64,000 nucleotides of DNA from Jannaschia sp. CCS1 (GCF_000013565.1 NC_007802.1:3534001-3598000), one strand, 5' to 3'. Counted from the first letter of the stretch, positions 26,271 to 35,254 are shown. The notes: generated by a model from the letters alone, not told the origin. Numbers and translations: made by a program.

Positions 26271-26656
26271 GCGGGGTCCTTTAGATGGTCGCGGATGCTG
26301 CCTGTCTTGGGCGAAAGCGCGGCGTTGATGTCCCGCATTTCGGCCGACAGCGCGATGGAGTGTGTGGCCATCGCTGGAGCGAGATGAGCCTTCGCGGCTT
26401 CAAAAATACGCGTGATGGCGTCCTGTTTCACATCGTCCGGACGGCCTTCGCGCAGGCGGACGGAGATATCGACAAAACCGTGTTTCGGATCACCGTCGGC
26501 AATCGCACAATGATCCACCCGGGTGGCGCGCACCCGGATGCCCGGCATCGGAAACGCCGCAATCGAAGCGGCCTCCGCCCGGATCGCCTCACACAGGGCG
26601 GCCATGTCCACGGATTCCTCCAGGTTGGCCGAATAGTCGATCTGGAAATGGGGCAT
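26267..26656 (-). CDS. hpaF: 5-carboxymethyl-2-hydroxymuconate delta-isomerase
   Basis: 129 residues from the ATG at 26656, chosen because it puts a proline at position 2 (MPHFQIDYSANLEESV). This family, related to 4-oxalocrotonate tautomerase, uses the N-terminal Pro as its catalytic base once Met is removed. A GTG two codons earlier would mask that proline. The rest, including RVDHCAIADGDPKHGFVDISVRLREGRPDD, fits HpaF. It converts the enol product of HpaE into the oxo form for decarboxylation. It is the first gene of the operon and diverges from hpaR. Confidence 0.9.
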   Translation of the reverse strand: MPHFQIDYSANLEESVDMAALCEAIRAEAASIAAFPMPGIRVRATRVDHCAIADGDPKHGFVDISVRLREGRPDDVKQDAITRIFEAAKAHLAPAMATHSIALSAEMRDINAALSPKTGSIRDHLKDPA

Positions 26657-26663
26657 GGTCACC

Positions 26664-26713
26664 TTAACGCGATAATAGTTGCGATGTTAAATAAATCGAC
26701 CTTGTATTGTCAA
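26664..26713 (-). promoter_or_regulatory. Candidate hpa operon promoter with overlapping operator half-sites
   Basis: On the minus strand a TTGACA hexamer (26713 to 26708) is followed after 17 bases by TTAACA (26690 to 26685), a plausible sigma-70 -35/-10 pair reading into hpaF. The -10 region overlaps an interrupted inverted repeat, TTAAC at 26664-26668 and GTTAA at 26686-26690, which could be part of an HpaR site. The -10 match is weak and binding is not shown. Confidence 0.4.
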
Positions 26714-26762
26714 GCGCGTCTTGGCAGCACGGGAGCATAAGAAGACCAGTCCGAGGCGCCGC

Positions 26763-27200
26763 ATGTCCCGCAAATTTCCCCCGACCGCGCGCTCGTTGCC
26801 AATGGCGCTGATCCGCGCACGCGAAGGCGTTATGGCACCGATCCGCGACATGCTGTCAGAAACCGGAATTACCGAACAGCAATGGCGCGTTCTGCGGGTG
26901 TTGTCCGAGAACGGGCCGTTGGATGCCACATCCCTTGCCGACCGCGCGAGCCTTCTGTTCCCCAGTCTGACCCGCATCGCCACGAAGATGCGTGACAAAG
27001 GGTTGATCACCCAGACCCGCGACGAGGTGGACCGCCGCCGGCATTTCATTGCGATCACGGAAGACGGGCAAAAGATCATCGACGACCGCGCGGATCAATC
27101 GGCGCAGATCGTGGCGGATATTCGGGCGACACTCGGCGAGGACGATTACGAAACACTGCTGGACTTGCTGGCAAAACTTGACCCCGGGTCACGGGACTAA
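26763..27200 (+). CDS. hpaR: MarR-family regulator of homoprotocatechuate degradation
   Basis: 145 residues from the ATG at 26763; an upstream TTG at 26721 is less convincing. A MarR winged helix is evident: MLSETGITEQQWRVLRVL, then DATSLADRASLLFPSLTRIATKMRDKGLI as the recognition element and the wing TRDEVDRRRHFIAITEDG. The N-terminal SLPMALIRAREGVMAPIRDML is the typical HpaR dimerisation helix. HpaR represses the meta-cleavage operon and is released by aromatic acid inducers. Divergent placement from hpaF supports this. Its 3' end overlaps the UPF0261 gene by 12 bases in the opposite direction. Confidence 0.92.
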   Translation: MSRKFPPTARSLPMALIRAREGVMAPIRDMLSETGITEQQWRVLRVLSENGPLDATSLADRASLLFPSLTRIATKMRDKGLITQTRDEVDRRRHFIAITEDGQKIIDDRADQSAQIVADIRATLGEDDYETLLDLLAKLDPGSRD

Positions 27201-28418
27201 GCCCTCGGCACACCACTGGTCAAAGATCGTAAGGGCGGTGTCGGCAAAGAGCGCGTCGTTGATATGGGCGTCGATTGCATGCGCTTGGACGTTGGCTGGC
27301 AGGGCCCGCGACAATTCGGCCAGGAAGGCGTTGAGGCCCTCTTGGTCATGCAGATCCGCACCCTCGCGGTCCCATTCTCCCAAACCGTGGCGGGGCAGGA
27401 TCACTGCCGTGGCGCCCTTGGCCGTCGCCAGTTGCACGGCATGGGCACGGGCGACCTCACGACGTTCTTCTGTGTTCAACACGATGGAGGTCAGCAGGCG
27501 GTTGTGCGCATGGCTCAGGTGGTCGGTCCATTTCTCTGGGACGGGCTGCCAGCCCACGATGTCCACCAGATCATAGCAGCCCGGCGCGACAATCTGCGGC
27601 GTGCCGGATGCGCCCGCGTTGGTCAGGCGATCCGCCCCGGCGGAAATGTTGGAGCCATGGATATGGTTGCCCAGTTCCTGCGTGCAGAAATCGAACACGC
27701 AGGCAAACGCCCCCTGGGCGGCGAGGCTCTCAAACGCTCGCCCGCCCATGCCCGTGGCGTGGAACACGGCCACCTCATAGCCGCGCTCTTCCAGGGCAGG
27801 CTTCAGGGGGATCACATATTTCAACGCCGAGGTCCCAAGGGACATCATGCCGATCAGCGGCTTATCGGGGTCCGGCTTCTGGACCGCCCGTGCGGCCCCC
27901 AGCACGGCCCCCGCCGCCTGGGACAGGGATGCTTTGCAGACCGAGTTCAAGCCGTAAAGCCCGCCCGCCCAAAGGATCATCTGCGTGTCTGCCGCGAGCC
28001 TTTCCGCCGGGATCAGCGGGGAAAATGACACAGTCGACACGATGTATTTCGGCACGCCGAGCGGCAAGGCTGTGCAGACGTCCAGCGCCAGATCGGTGCC
28101 CATCGTGCCCCCCAGCACGACCATCCCGTCAAAGCGCCCTTCGGCATAGAGGCGGGCCACCAGCAGCGACGCGCCACGCGCCATGATCTGCATCGCAGTG
28201 TTTTCATCGCCCGACGCGATGGCTGCCTCAATGCTGCTGCCCCCCTCTTCGGCCACATCATGCTTGGATAGATCGCACGGCATCGACGGCGCGCCGAGGA
28301 CCGAGACGTCCATGGTCAGCACCCGCCCGCCCTGGTCGCGGATCACATCGGCCAGAAACCCAAGCTCTGCGTCCTTGGTGTCGTAGGTGCCGATCACAAG
28401 GATGGTTTTGTCGGTCAT
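27189..28418 (-). CDS. UPF0261 / Tm-1-like ATP-binding domain protein
   Basis: 409 residues from MTDKTILVIGTYDTKDAELGF at 28418. The protein follows the UPF0261 pattern throughout: GYDVTKD-type opening, VVLGGTMGTDLALDVCTALPLGVPKYIVSTVS in the middle, and GCYDLVDIVGWQPVPEKW and HNRLLTSIVLN toward the C-terminus. The family shares the N-terminal domain of tomato Tm-1 and binds ATP, but no bacterial enzyme activity is firmly established. It overlaps the aldehyde dehydrogenase start region by ATGA and is the terminal gene of the tctCBA-ALDH-UPF0261 operon, so it should act in the same catabolic route. Confidence 0.88.
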   Translation of the reverse strand: MTDKTILVIGTYDTKDAELGFLADVIRDQGGRVLTMDVSVLGAPSMPCDLSKHDVAEEGGSSIEAAIASGDENTAMQIMARGASLLVARLYAEGRFDGMVVLGGTMGTDLALDVCTALPLGVPKYIVSTVSFSPLIPAERLAADTQMILWAGGLYGLNSVCKASLSQAAGAVLGAARAVQKPDPDKPLIGMMSLGTSALKYVIPLKPALEERGYEVAVFHATGMGGRAFESLAAQGAFACVFDFCTQELGNHIHGSNISAGADRLTNAGASGTPQIVAPGCYDLVDIVGWQPVPEKWTDHLSHAHNRLLTSIVLNTEERREVARAHAVQLATAKGATAVILPRHGLGEWDREGADLHDQEGLNAFLAELSRALPANVQAHAIDAHINDALFADTALTIFDQWCAEGLVP

Positions 28419-29899
28419 AGTTTGATCCACGCCGTCTTGAGGTTGATGTATTTGTCCAGCGCATGGAGCGACTTGTCAGACCCGTTGCCCGATTGCCCAA
28501 CACCGCCCAAGGGCACCGTGCCGTCCGCGCCGCCATAGGTGTTCACATGCATCACGCCGGCGCGGATATCGCGAACCATCCGATGGGCGCGGCCAAGGTT
28601 CGATGTCCAGACCGCGCCTGCCAGCCCGTAGACGGTGGAATTGGCGATGCGCACGGCGTCCTCGTCCGTCTCAAACGGGGTCACGGCGAGGATGGGGCCG
28701 AAGACCTCTTTCTGCGATAGGGTCGCGTCCGGGGTGACGCCCGTCACGATCGTGGGGGCCATGAAGCTGCCGCCGGTCTCTTGCAACACACGCGTGCCGC
28801 CCGTCGTGACTGTGCCGCCTTCGGCCTGCGCCGTATCCACAAACGCGAGGTTCTGGGCCAGTTGCGCTTCCGAGTTCACCGCGCCGATCTGCGTGGACAG
28901 GTTGAGCGGGTCGCCCACCTGCATCTGTTCCGTGACCTGCGCGACCATGGCAACGAATTCATCGTGGATAGATGCCTGCACCAGCAACCGGGACCCCGCC
29001 ACGCAGACCTGCCCCGCGTTGCGAAAAATACCACCCGCCGCGACCTTTGCGGCCTCCTCCAGATTTGGGGCGTCGGCGAAGATGACGTTGGGGCTTTTTC
29101 CGCCCAACTCCAGATACACCCGTTTGAGGTTGGACCGGGCGGCATAGTCCAGCAACCGCCGCCCCGTCCCGCCGGAGCCGGTGAACACCAGCACGTCCAC
29201 ATCCATCGAGAGGCCCATGACCTCCCCCACCACTGCGCCTTCCCCGGTCACTGCGTTCAAAACACCCGGCGGCAGGCCGGCCTCCAACGCCAGCTCCGCC
29301 ATGCGCATCAGCGACAAGGACGCCGTTTCCGCGGGCTTCAACACCACCGAATTGCCCATCGCCAGGGCAGGCCCCAGCTTCCACGCGCCGATCATCAGTG
29401 GGAAATTCCACGGGATGATCGCGCCGACAACGCCCACGGGTTCCTTGTGGATTAGGCCCAGGACATCACCCGCCGTGGGGGCGATTTCGCCGTAAACCTT
29501 ATCCAAAGCCTCCGCATAGTAACGGATCGTCGCTGCGGCGGACCCTGGTTCGGCCTTCAGGGCCATGGAAATTTCAGTCCCATTGTCGCGCACGCCCAGA
29601 ACAGCCAGTTCCAGCGCGTGGGCCTCGATCAGATCAGCCCATTTGTGCAGCACTTTCTTGCGGGCGGCGGGAGATTGGCCAGCCCAACGCCTATCCTCAA
29701 ACGCTGTGCGGGCCGACGCAATGGCCGTCTCCATATCCAACGCCGTGCCACGCGCGCTGGTTGTCAGTACCTCCCCATTCAGGGGGGAGGTCACGTCCAT
29801 CACAGCCCCGTCCGAGGCAGGCACAATCTTACCATCAATCAGATGCCCAAACGGGGGAACAGGCTGCCCGCGAAGGGCGTCGATGCGGGCTTGATCCAT
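28415..29899 (-). CDS. NAD(P)-dependent aldehyde dehydrogenase
   Basis: 494 residues. The aldehyde dehydrogenase fold shows IIPWNFPLMIGAWKLGPALA (cofactor site), LELGGKSPNV (catalytic glutamate), FRNAGQVCVAGSRLLV (catalytic cysteine) and EVFGPILAVTPF. It is cytosolic, and closest in style to gamma-glutamyl-gamma-aminobutyraldehyde/betaine aldehyde-type enzymes, though substrate assignment is not possible. It lies 6 bases after tctA of the second TTT system, and its stop overlaps the start of UPF0261. The divergent unit has an omega-aminotransferase, so an amine-derived aldehyde could be the shared intermediate. Confidence 0.9.
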   Translation of the reverse strand: MDQARIDALRGQPVPPFGHLIDGKIVPASDGAVMDVTSPLNGEVLTTSARGTALDMETAIASARTAFEDRRWAGQSPAARKKVLHKWADLIEAHALELAVLGVRDNGTEISMALKAEPGSAAATIRYYAEALDKVYGEIAPTAGDVLGLIHKEPVGVVGAIIPWNFPLMIGAWKLGPALAMGNSVVLKPAETASLSLMRMAELALEAGLPPGVLNAVTGEGAVVGEVMGLSMDVDVLVFTGSGGTGRRLLDYAARSNLKRVYLELGGKSPNVIFADAPNLEEAAKVAAGGIFRNAGQVCVAGSRLLVQASIHDEFVAMVAQVTEQMQVGDPLNLSTQIGAVNSEAQLAQNLAFVDTAQAEGGTVTTGGTRVLQETGGSFMAPTIVTGVTPDATLSQKEVFGPILAVTPFETDEDAVRIANSTVYGLAGAVWTSNLGRAHRMVRDIRAGVMHVNTYGGADGTVPLGGVGQSGNGSDKSLHALDKYINLKTAWIKL

Positions 29900-29905
29900 A
29901 GTATC

Positions 29906-31423
29906 CTACCGTTGCTGCGTGTCGTGAAGGGCGTGGTCATCCCCGGCTTCAGGCGCGCGCAGTTCTTTGACGAGCGTGCGGATGTGGAGCGCGATGACAC
30001 ACAAGATCATCACGAAGATGATCATCGCGATGGGCCGCTCAATCATATCAAACGGCGAGTTGAGGCGCGGCAGGGCGGAGCGGAGTTTGACCTCCATGAT
30101 GCCGCCCAGGACCATACCCAGAATGATCGGCACAATCGGCAGGTTCAGTCGTTTCAGGATCAGGCCGAGCACCCCGAAGCCCGCCGCGATCATGCAATCC
30201 GTGAGCGAGTTGCGCAGGGAATAGACGCCCACAAAGGACAGAAGAAGGATCAGCAGACCCAGAAAACGCGTGGGAATTTTGATGATCTTCGTCAACAGGT
30301 TGGTGGAGAAGAGCAAGAACACCATGACGATGACGTTCAGCGCGATCAGCGCGAAATAGAGGCCGTAGACGAGGTCAATATTGTTCTGGAACAGCTGCGG
30401 ACCGGGGATGACGTTGTGGACGTAGAAGACCGATAGCATCATGGCCGTCAGGGCCTCTCCGGGGATGCCGAGCGCCAGAAGCGGGATCATCGCAGCGGCG
30501 GGAACGGCATTGTTGGCCGCCTCCGACGCGATCAGACCTTCCGGAGAGCCTTTGCCGAATGTCTCCGGCTCTTTCGACGTCTTCTGGGCGTAGGTGTAGG
30601 ACATGAATTGCGCAGTGAATTCTCCGGTGCCGGGGATCATGCCAAGGATCACCCCGAAACCGGAGGCGACGGTCGCCACGCGCTTGTGTTTGAGCAATTC
30701 GCGGAAGCCTGCGGACATGCGGCCCGCGACCGGTTTGGCATTGGGCGACTCGTCGGGGGCCGTGAGAAGGAAGAAGGCCTGAGACAGCGCGAAAAGGCCC
30801 AGCACGACCACGATCAGGTTCACGCCCGATGACAGGAAGGACAGATCAAACGTGTAGCGCGGCGTGTAGGTCACAGCATCCAGCCCCACGGTTTGCAGGA
30901 AGATGCCGAACATCGCCAACAAGCCCGCCGCCATGATCTGGCCGCGATGGGCAAGGATCACGAGGATGATGCCCAGAAGCGCGGCGAGGAAGATCTCTCG
31001 CGAGCCGAACATCGGCGCGATGATGGCGAGGACGGGGGACAAAAGGATAAGGCAAAGGATGCCAAAGATACCGCCCCAGAAGGAGGCGGAGTAGGCCAGC
31101 GACACGGCGCGGTGCGCCTGACCGTTCTGGGTCATCGGGTAGCCGTCGTAAGAGGTCAGCGCATTCACGGCCGTGCCCGGCGTGTTGATCAGGACGGCCG
31201 GGATCGCGCCGCCGTACATGCTGGATCCGTAGATGCCCAGAAGCACGGTCAGGCCCACGATGGGATCAAACGCGAAAGTCGCGGGCAGCAGGATCGCAAT
31301 GGCCACGGCGGGGCCAACGCCCGGAATCGCGCCAATAACCACGCCGCCGATGGAGCCCACGAACAGCGCCAGGACCACGTCCCAGCGGGCCAACATCTGC
31401 GCTCCGGCAAGCAGGTTTTCCAT
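29906..31423 (-). CDS. tctA: Second tripartite tricarboxylate transporter, large permease TctA
   Basis: 505 residues with about ten or more membrane helices. The N-terminal repeat has VGSIGGVVIGAIPGVGPAVAIAIL, and the second has GFGVILGMIPGTGEFTAQFMSY; the central PAAAMIPLLALGIPGEALTAMML matches the conserved TctA loop. Divergence from the 5910-7436 copy is large, so these are two independent systems rather than a recent duplication. It receives substrate from TctC (32035-32979) together with TctB. Substrate unknown; the operon's aldehyde dehydrogenase and the divergent aminotransferase suggest an amino or keto acid. Confidence 0.94.
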   Translation of the reverse strand: MENLLAGAQMLARWDVVLALFVGSIGGVVIGAIPGVGPAVAIAILLPATFAFDPIVGLTVLLGIYGSSMYGGAIPAVLINTPGTAVNALTSYDGYPMTQNGQAHRAVSLAYSASFWGGIFGILCLILLSPVLAIIAPMFGSREIFLAALLGIILVILAHRGQIMAAGLLAMFGIFLQTVGLDAVTYTPRYTFDLSFLSSGVNLIVVVLGLFALSQAFFLLTAPDESPNAKPVAGRMSAGFRELLKHKRVATVASGFGVILGMIPGTGEFTAQFMSYTYAQKTSKEPETFGKGSPEGLIASEAANNAVPAAAMIPLLALGIPGEALTAMMLSVFYVHNVIPGPQLFQNNIDLVYGLYFALIALNVIVMVFLLFSTNLLTKIIKIPTRFLGLLILLLSFVGVYSLRNSLTDCMIAAGFGVLGLILKRLNLPIVPIILGMVLGGIMEVKLRSALPRLNSPFDMIERPIAMIIFVMILCVIALHIRTLVKELRAPEAGDDHALHDTQQR

Positions 31424-31437
31424 GGGCTAAGGTCCGA

Positions 31438-31977
31438 TCAGAGGTAGATGAGGAAGAATTGACGGAGGCCGTCGGGCAGGTACTGGTAGACCGCGCCGGC
31501 GGGCACACGCACTTGCAAGAGCGACCGGAACAGCACGACGATCACAACGGCGGAGGCGGCAGCAGCCAACACCGACTTGCCGGACCGGTATCCAACGCGC
31601 AGAGCCAACGCGACGGCGAAGACGACGGTGGTCGGAAGGTAGCCGGTATAGGGCACGACCAGCGCGTAGATGATAAACCAGCCCGCATATTCCAGCGAGG
31701 ATATCCACAGCCAGACTTCCGACCACCGCCCCTCAATCCGCTCCGACAGGGCCGAGCCCAGAAGGTGGAACGCCGCGAAGATTGCCATGCCCGCCAGCGA
31801 CACGCCGGGCCAGAAGCGTGGTTGTGCAAACAGGGCGTTGCCGCTGCGCCACGTGGTTTGACCCCAAAGCTGTGACAGCAGGAAGACGGAGACAATCAGC
31901 AAGGCCCAGGCGAAGACAATGTCCCCCGGGCGGCGGTAGCGCTTGAACAAGGCCTGCAAAGTTTTGACGCGTGACAT
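31438..31977 (-). CDS. tctB: Second tripartite tricarboxylate transporter, small permease TctB
   Basis: 179 residues with four hydrophobic segments, at about 18-36, 58-76, 88-125 and 130-150, and a basic N-terminus (SRVKTLQALFKRYRRPGD). The layout fits TctB. The last residues form a hydrophobic tail ending LRQFFLIYL. It lies 14 bases before tctA and 57 bases after tctC, in the same operon. The tctC-tctB gap holds a strong stem-loop at 32000-32028. TctB is needed to form the permease with TctA but its precise role is not known. Confidence 0.85.
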   Translation of the reverse strand: MSRVKTLQALFKRYRRPGDIVFAWALLIVSVFLLSQLWGQTTWRSGNALFAQPRFWPGVSLAGMAIFAAFHLLGSALSERIEGRWSEVWLWISSLEYAGWFIIYALVVPYTGYLPTTVVFAVALALRVGYRSGKSVLAAAASAVVIVVLFRSLLQVRVPAGAVYQYLPDGLRQFFLIYL

Positions 31978-31999
31978 GGAGGCTTTCCGATAGTCAGAG

Positions 32000-32028
32000 A
32001 AGGCCGGGCGCAGTGGTCGCCCGGCCTT
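32000..32028 (-). promoter_or_regulatory. Strong stem-loop between tctC and tctB (second TTT system)
   Basis: The 11-base arms AAGGCCGGGCG and CGCCCGGCCTT enclose a 7-base loop right after the tctC stop. No U-run follows, so it is more likely a partial terminator or a 3'-stabilising hairpin giving higher tctC than tctBA levels. It matches the equivalent hairpins at 8002-8026 and 41031-41056 in position, not in sequence. Confidence 0.65.
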
Positions 32029-32034
32029 TCGGTA

Positions 32035-32979
32035 TTACTCGGACAGCATCGCCTCGATGCCAGCGAGCGTCTCGATGTCAGTCTGGATCTGAGCCGCGAC
32101 TTCGTCAGCGGGCTGCCAGTAAACCAGCGCGCCGGTCTCTGCTGCCAAAGCCTGGGCGCGGTCAGACATGACCGTTTCGCGCGCCACGGCGATGATCGCA
32201 TCCTGAATCTCCTGCGGCGTGTCGCGATGGACGAACAGGCCGTTCCACAACGCCACGTCCAGATCAGGCGCAAGCTCGGACACGGTCGGCGCATCGGGCG
32301 TCAGGCTGATCCGCTCGGACCCGATGGAGGCCAGGACCGTGACATCATCAAGACACGGCAAAACCAACTGAAGCGTCGTGTTGATCACGTCCACATCGCC
32401 AGAGGCCAAGGTGTTGCAATCCAGCGCATCGAAGGCAGCATCGGCGGCGTAGGAAAAGCCCATCTGCGAAGCCAGACCCAGTGTCACCTGCGTCGGCACC
32501 AGCGGCGCGCCGAAGTGGCCGAGGACCACGTCATTGTCGGCGGCATGGGCGGCCAACTCTTCCATCGTTTGGTAGGGCGCATTGCCCGACGTGGCGATCA
32601 CGAAAGGATAGGTCAGGAAATTGCCGAGGGGCACGAAGGGATCGGGGTTCAGCTCGGGGATACCGATCTGAGGGCCAACGACCGGCACGGCGATGATGAA
32701 CGAGCCGATGGTGGAGCCGTCAGCAGGCGCATTGGCCACGTCAATCGCACCGGGGAATGGGCCGCCACCGCCACCGGGTCGGTTCACGACCGCAGCAGGC
32801 ACGCCGTAGGTTTCCTGGAAATCCTCGGCGATCATGCGGGTCAGGATATCTTCCAGATCACCGGGGGGCCACGGCACGACGAATTCCACGGGGCCTTCTG
32901 GATATTCGGCCAGCGCGGGGCCCGCCAGCGCAGCCATGGCAACTGCCACGGCGGTCAGCGACTTGGTGAGTTTGATCAT
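32035..32979 (-). CDS. tctC: Second tripartite tricarboxylate transporter substrate-binding protein TctC
   Basis: 314 residues with signal peptide MIKLTKSLTAVAVAMAALAG cut near ALA-EYPEG. The mature sequence begins PVEFVVPWPPGDLEDILTRM, the Bug-family substrate-loop signature, and has VVNRPGGGGGPFPGAIDVANAPADG where the ligand carboxylate is usually held. Two cysteines, about 105 residues apart in DCNTLASG and VLPCLDD, may form a disulfide. It heads the operon tctC-B-A-ALDH-UPF0261 and diverges from iclR across a 116-base region with an inverted repeat at 32998-33014. Confidence 0.92.
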   Translation of the reverse strand: MIKLTKSLTAVAVAMAALAGPALAEYPEGPVEFVVPWPPGDLEDILTRMIAEDFQETYGVPAAVVNRPGGGGGPFPGAIDVANAPADGSTIGSFIIAVPVVGPQIGIPELNPDPFVPLGNFLTYPFVIATSGNAPYQTMEELAAHAADNDVVLGHFGAPLVPTQVTLGLASQMGFSYAADAAFDALDCNTLASGDVDVINTTLQLVLPCLDDVTVLASIGSERISLTPDAPTVSELAPDLDVALWNGLFVHRDTPQEIQDAIIAVARETVMSDRAQALAAETGALVYWQPADEVAAQIQTDIETLAGIEAMLSE

Positions 32980-32997
32980 TCTATATCTCCCTGTTGC

Positions 32998-33014
32998 GGT
33001 TCATATGTTGAACC
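32998..33014. promoter_or_regulatory. Perfect inverted repeat, candidate IclR operator
   Basis: GGTTCA-TATGT-TGAACC is a perfect 6-base inverted repeat with a 5-base centre, 18 bases upstream of tctC and 82 bases before iclR. A second, looser pair (ATTTCA at 33018-33023 and TGAAAT at 33041-33046) lies beside it. IclR-family dimers bind such short palindromes in divergent promoters. Control of both the tctC and iclR directions is inferred. Confidence 0.6.
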
Positions 33015-33095
33015 ATCATTTCATAAAAAAGGTTGCCTTGTGAAATATCCTCTGTCAAACTTTTTCTGAAATTAGGATGGAAAGGGGCGGTCTGG

Positions 33096-33914
33096 ATGTC
33101 CTCCGCGACAAAGACCCTAGAGCTTTTGGCGCATTTCACGACGGCGCGGCCCGAGATCGGGCTATCCGCGATGTGCCGTTTGGCGGGGCGCGACAAGGCG
33201 ACGACCTACAGGCATCTGCAATCGCTGGAAGAGGTTGGTTTTGTGGAGCAAAACCCAACCAACAAGATGTACCGCCTCGGCCCCGCGCTGCTGCAACTGG
33301 CGCAAACGCGCGAGGCGACGGTGCCCCGCAAAGCCGCGGCAGAAGCCGCATTGGCCCGTCTCGCGAACGCCACCGGAGAGACCAGCCACGTCTCGGTCCT
33401 GTCCGGCAGCACCGTTTACGCGCTCGCGTCGTGCGAATCGCACAGCCACTCCACCCGGGTTATCATCGACGTGGATATCTTACCGCTCCATGCGACCGGC
33501 TCCGGCCTCTGCGCGCTGGCGTTTGGGCCGTCGGAGCTGATGGATGTGGTGGGCGATGCACCCGAGGTCTTCACCCCTCGCACGCCCGCTACGGGCGCCC
33601 AGGTGGCGCGTGCCGTCGCGCAGACCCGCGACACCGGCTTCGCCCAATCCGACCGCCACTACGGCGAGGATACGCATTCGATCTCGGCCCCGATCTTTGA
33701 TCAGACAGGACACTACGCGGGCGCTGTGACCGTGGCCAGCGTGGCGACCCGTTTCACGCCAGCGCTTGGAGACTGCATGAAACACCACCTCGTCATGGCG
33801 GCCAGAGATATCACCCGAAATTGGGGCGGCACCCTGCCCCGCAGTGTGGAAGCCGCCTGGGCCCGCACGCTGACTGACACACTGGACCCCTCTTCTATGG
33901 ACATCGCCTCATGA
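33096..33914 (+). CDS. IclR-family transcriptional regulator
   Basis: 272 residues from the ATG at 33096, with AAAGGGGCGG upstream. The N-terminal winged helix reads TLELLAHFTTARPEIGLSAMCRLAGRDKATTYRHLQSLEEVGFV, the standard IclR DNA-binding domain. The C-terminal effector domain has LPLHATGSGLCALAFGP and GFAQSDRHYGEDTHSISAPIFDQTGHYAGAVTV, both family hallmarks of the GAF-like ligand pocket. It overlaps the aminotransferase gene by 4 bases, so it is part of the operon it sits in. Its probable targets are this operon and the divergent tctC operon. Confidence 0.92.
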   Translation: MSSATKTLELLAHFTTARPEIGLSAMCRLAGRDKATTYRHLQSLEEVGFVEQNPTNKMYRLGPALLQLAQTREATVPRKAAAEAALARLANATGETSHVSVLSGSTVYALASCESHSHSTRVIIDVDILPLHATGSGLCALAFGPSELMDVVGDAPEVFTPRTPATGAQVARAVAQTRDTGFAQSDRHYGEDTHSISAPIFDQTGHYAGAVTVASVATRFTPALGDCMKHHLVMAARDITRNWGGTLPRSVEAAWARTLTDTLDPSSMDIAS

Positions 33915-35254
33915 AAGACTCCAACTTCCTGAAGGAAAACAACGGGCGTCTGATGTGGCACCCGATGACCTCCCCCAAAGACAGCATCGACACGCCGCCC
34001 AAGATCGTGACCGAAGGCCATGGTGTGCGGATCAAGGACATCGACGGGCATGAGGTCGTGGATGCTGTGGGCGGCTTGTGGAACGTGAACCTCGGGTACT
34101 CCTGCCAACCGGTGAAAGACGCGATCTCGGCGCAATTGGACCGCTTGCCGTATTACTCGACGTTCCGGGGCACCTCCAACGATGCCGCGATTGAACTGTC
34201 CTATGAGCTGTCACAATTCTTCGCCCCCGATGGGCTGTCGCGCGCGTTTTTCACATCCGGCGGATCCGATAGCGTGGAGACCTCCCTGCGGCTGGCGCGG
34301 CAGTACCACAAACTGCGCGGAGAGCCGGGGCGCGTGAAGTTTCTGTCGCTCAAGAAAGGCTATCACGGAACCCATATGGGCGGCGCGTCGGTCAACGGGA
34401 ACGCCAATTTTCGCACGGCTTATGAACCGCTTTTGCCCGGCTGCTACCACATCCCGGCGCCCTACACCTACCGCAACCCGTTCAATGAGACGGACCCTGA
34501 GCGTCTGGCACAGCTGTGCGCGCAAGCGCTGGAGGACGAGATCGCGTTTCAGGGGGCCAGCACGATTGCCGCCATGATCATGGAGCCGATCCTGGGTGCG
34601 GGCGGCGTGATCCCGCCGCACAAGTCCTTTGCCCCGATGGTGGCCGAGATTTGCGCGCGCAGCGGCATCCTTCTGATCACCGATGAGGTCATCACAGCCT
34701 ACGGGCGCACGGGCGCCTGGACGGGCGCGCGGCTGTGGGGCATCCAGCCCGATATGATGGCGACGGCCAAGGCGATCACCAACGGCTACTTCCCCTTCGG
34801 CGCGGTGATGCTTGGTGACAGGATGGTGGAGACATTTGAAAACAACGCCAGCGCCAAGATTGGCCATGGCTACACCTACTCAGGCCACCCCGTGGGCGCG
34901 GCAGCGGCGCTGGCGTGTTTGGCGGAAACGCAGCGATTGAACGTGACCGAGAACGCCACCGCGCGTGGCACGCAGCTTTATGAAGGCTGTCTTGCCCTGC
35001 AGGAAAAATACGACGTGATCGGTGATGTGCGCGGCGGGCACGGCCTGATGACCGCGATCGAGATGGTGAGTGACCGGGAGACCAAAGCGCCCGATGCAGC
35101 CTCTGGCGGAGCGGTGCAGGAGGTCGCGTACCAGAACGGTGCGATGGTGCGCGTCTCTGGCCCCAACCTGATCCTGTCACCGCCGCTGATCCTGACGGAA
35201 GACGACGCCGCAACCATCCTGAGCGCGCTCGACAAGGGCTTCGCATCCCTGTGA
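33911..35254 (+). CDS. Class III (omega) aminotransferase
   Basis: 447 residues of the PLP fold-type I class III group. The opening NNGRLMWHPMTSPKDS and GHEVVDAVGGLWNVNLGY are typical of beta-alanine/omega-amino acid:pyruvate aminotransferases. FTSGGSDSVETSLRLARQYH is the phosphate-binding segment, GILLITDEVITAYGRTG contains the PLP-contacting Asp, and DMMATAKAITNGYFP contains the Schiff-base lysine. It overlaps iclR (ATGA) and the MBL hydrolase (GTGA). Substrates may be amines or omega-amino acids such as beta-alanine, taurine or putrescine. The aldehyde product would fit the divergent aldehyde dehydrogenase. Confidence 0.92.
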   Translation: MKDSNFLKENNGRLMWHPMTSPKDSIDTPPKIVTEGHGVRIKDIDGHEVVDAVGGLWNVNLGYSCQPVKDAISAQLDRLPYYSTFRGTSNDAAIELSYELSQFFAPDGLSRAFFTSGGSDSVETSLRLARQYHKLRGEPGRVKFLSLKKGYHGTHMGGASVNGNANFRTAYEPLLPGCYHIPAPYTYRNPFNETDPERLAQLCAQALEDEIAFQGASTIAAMIMEPILGAGGVIPPHKSFAPMVAEICARSGILLITDEVITAYGRTGAWTGARLWGIQPDMMATAKAITNGYFPFGAVMLGDRMVETFENNASAKIGHGYTYSGHPVGAAAALACLAETQRLNVTENATARGTQLYEGCLALQEKYDVIGDVRGGHGLMTAIEMVSDRETKAPDAASGGAVQEVAYQNGAMVRVSGPNLILSPPLILTEDDAATILSALDKGFASL

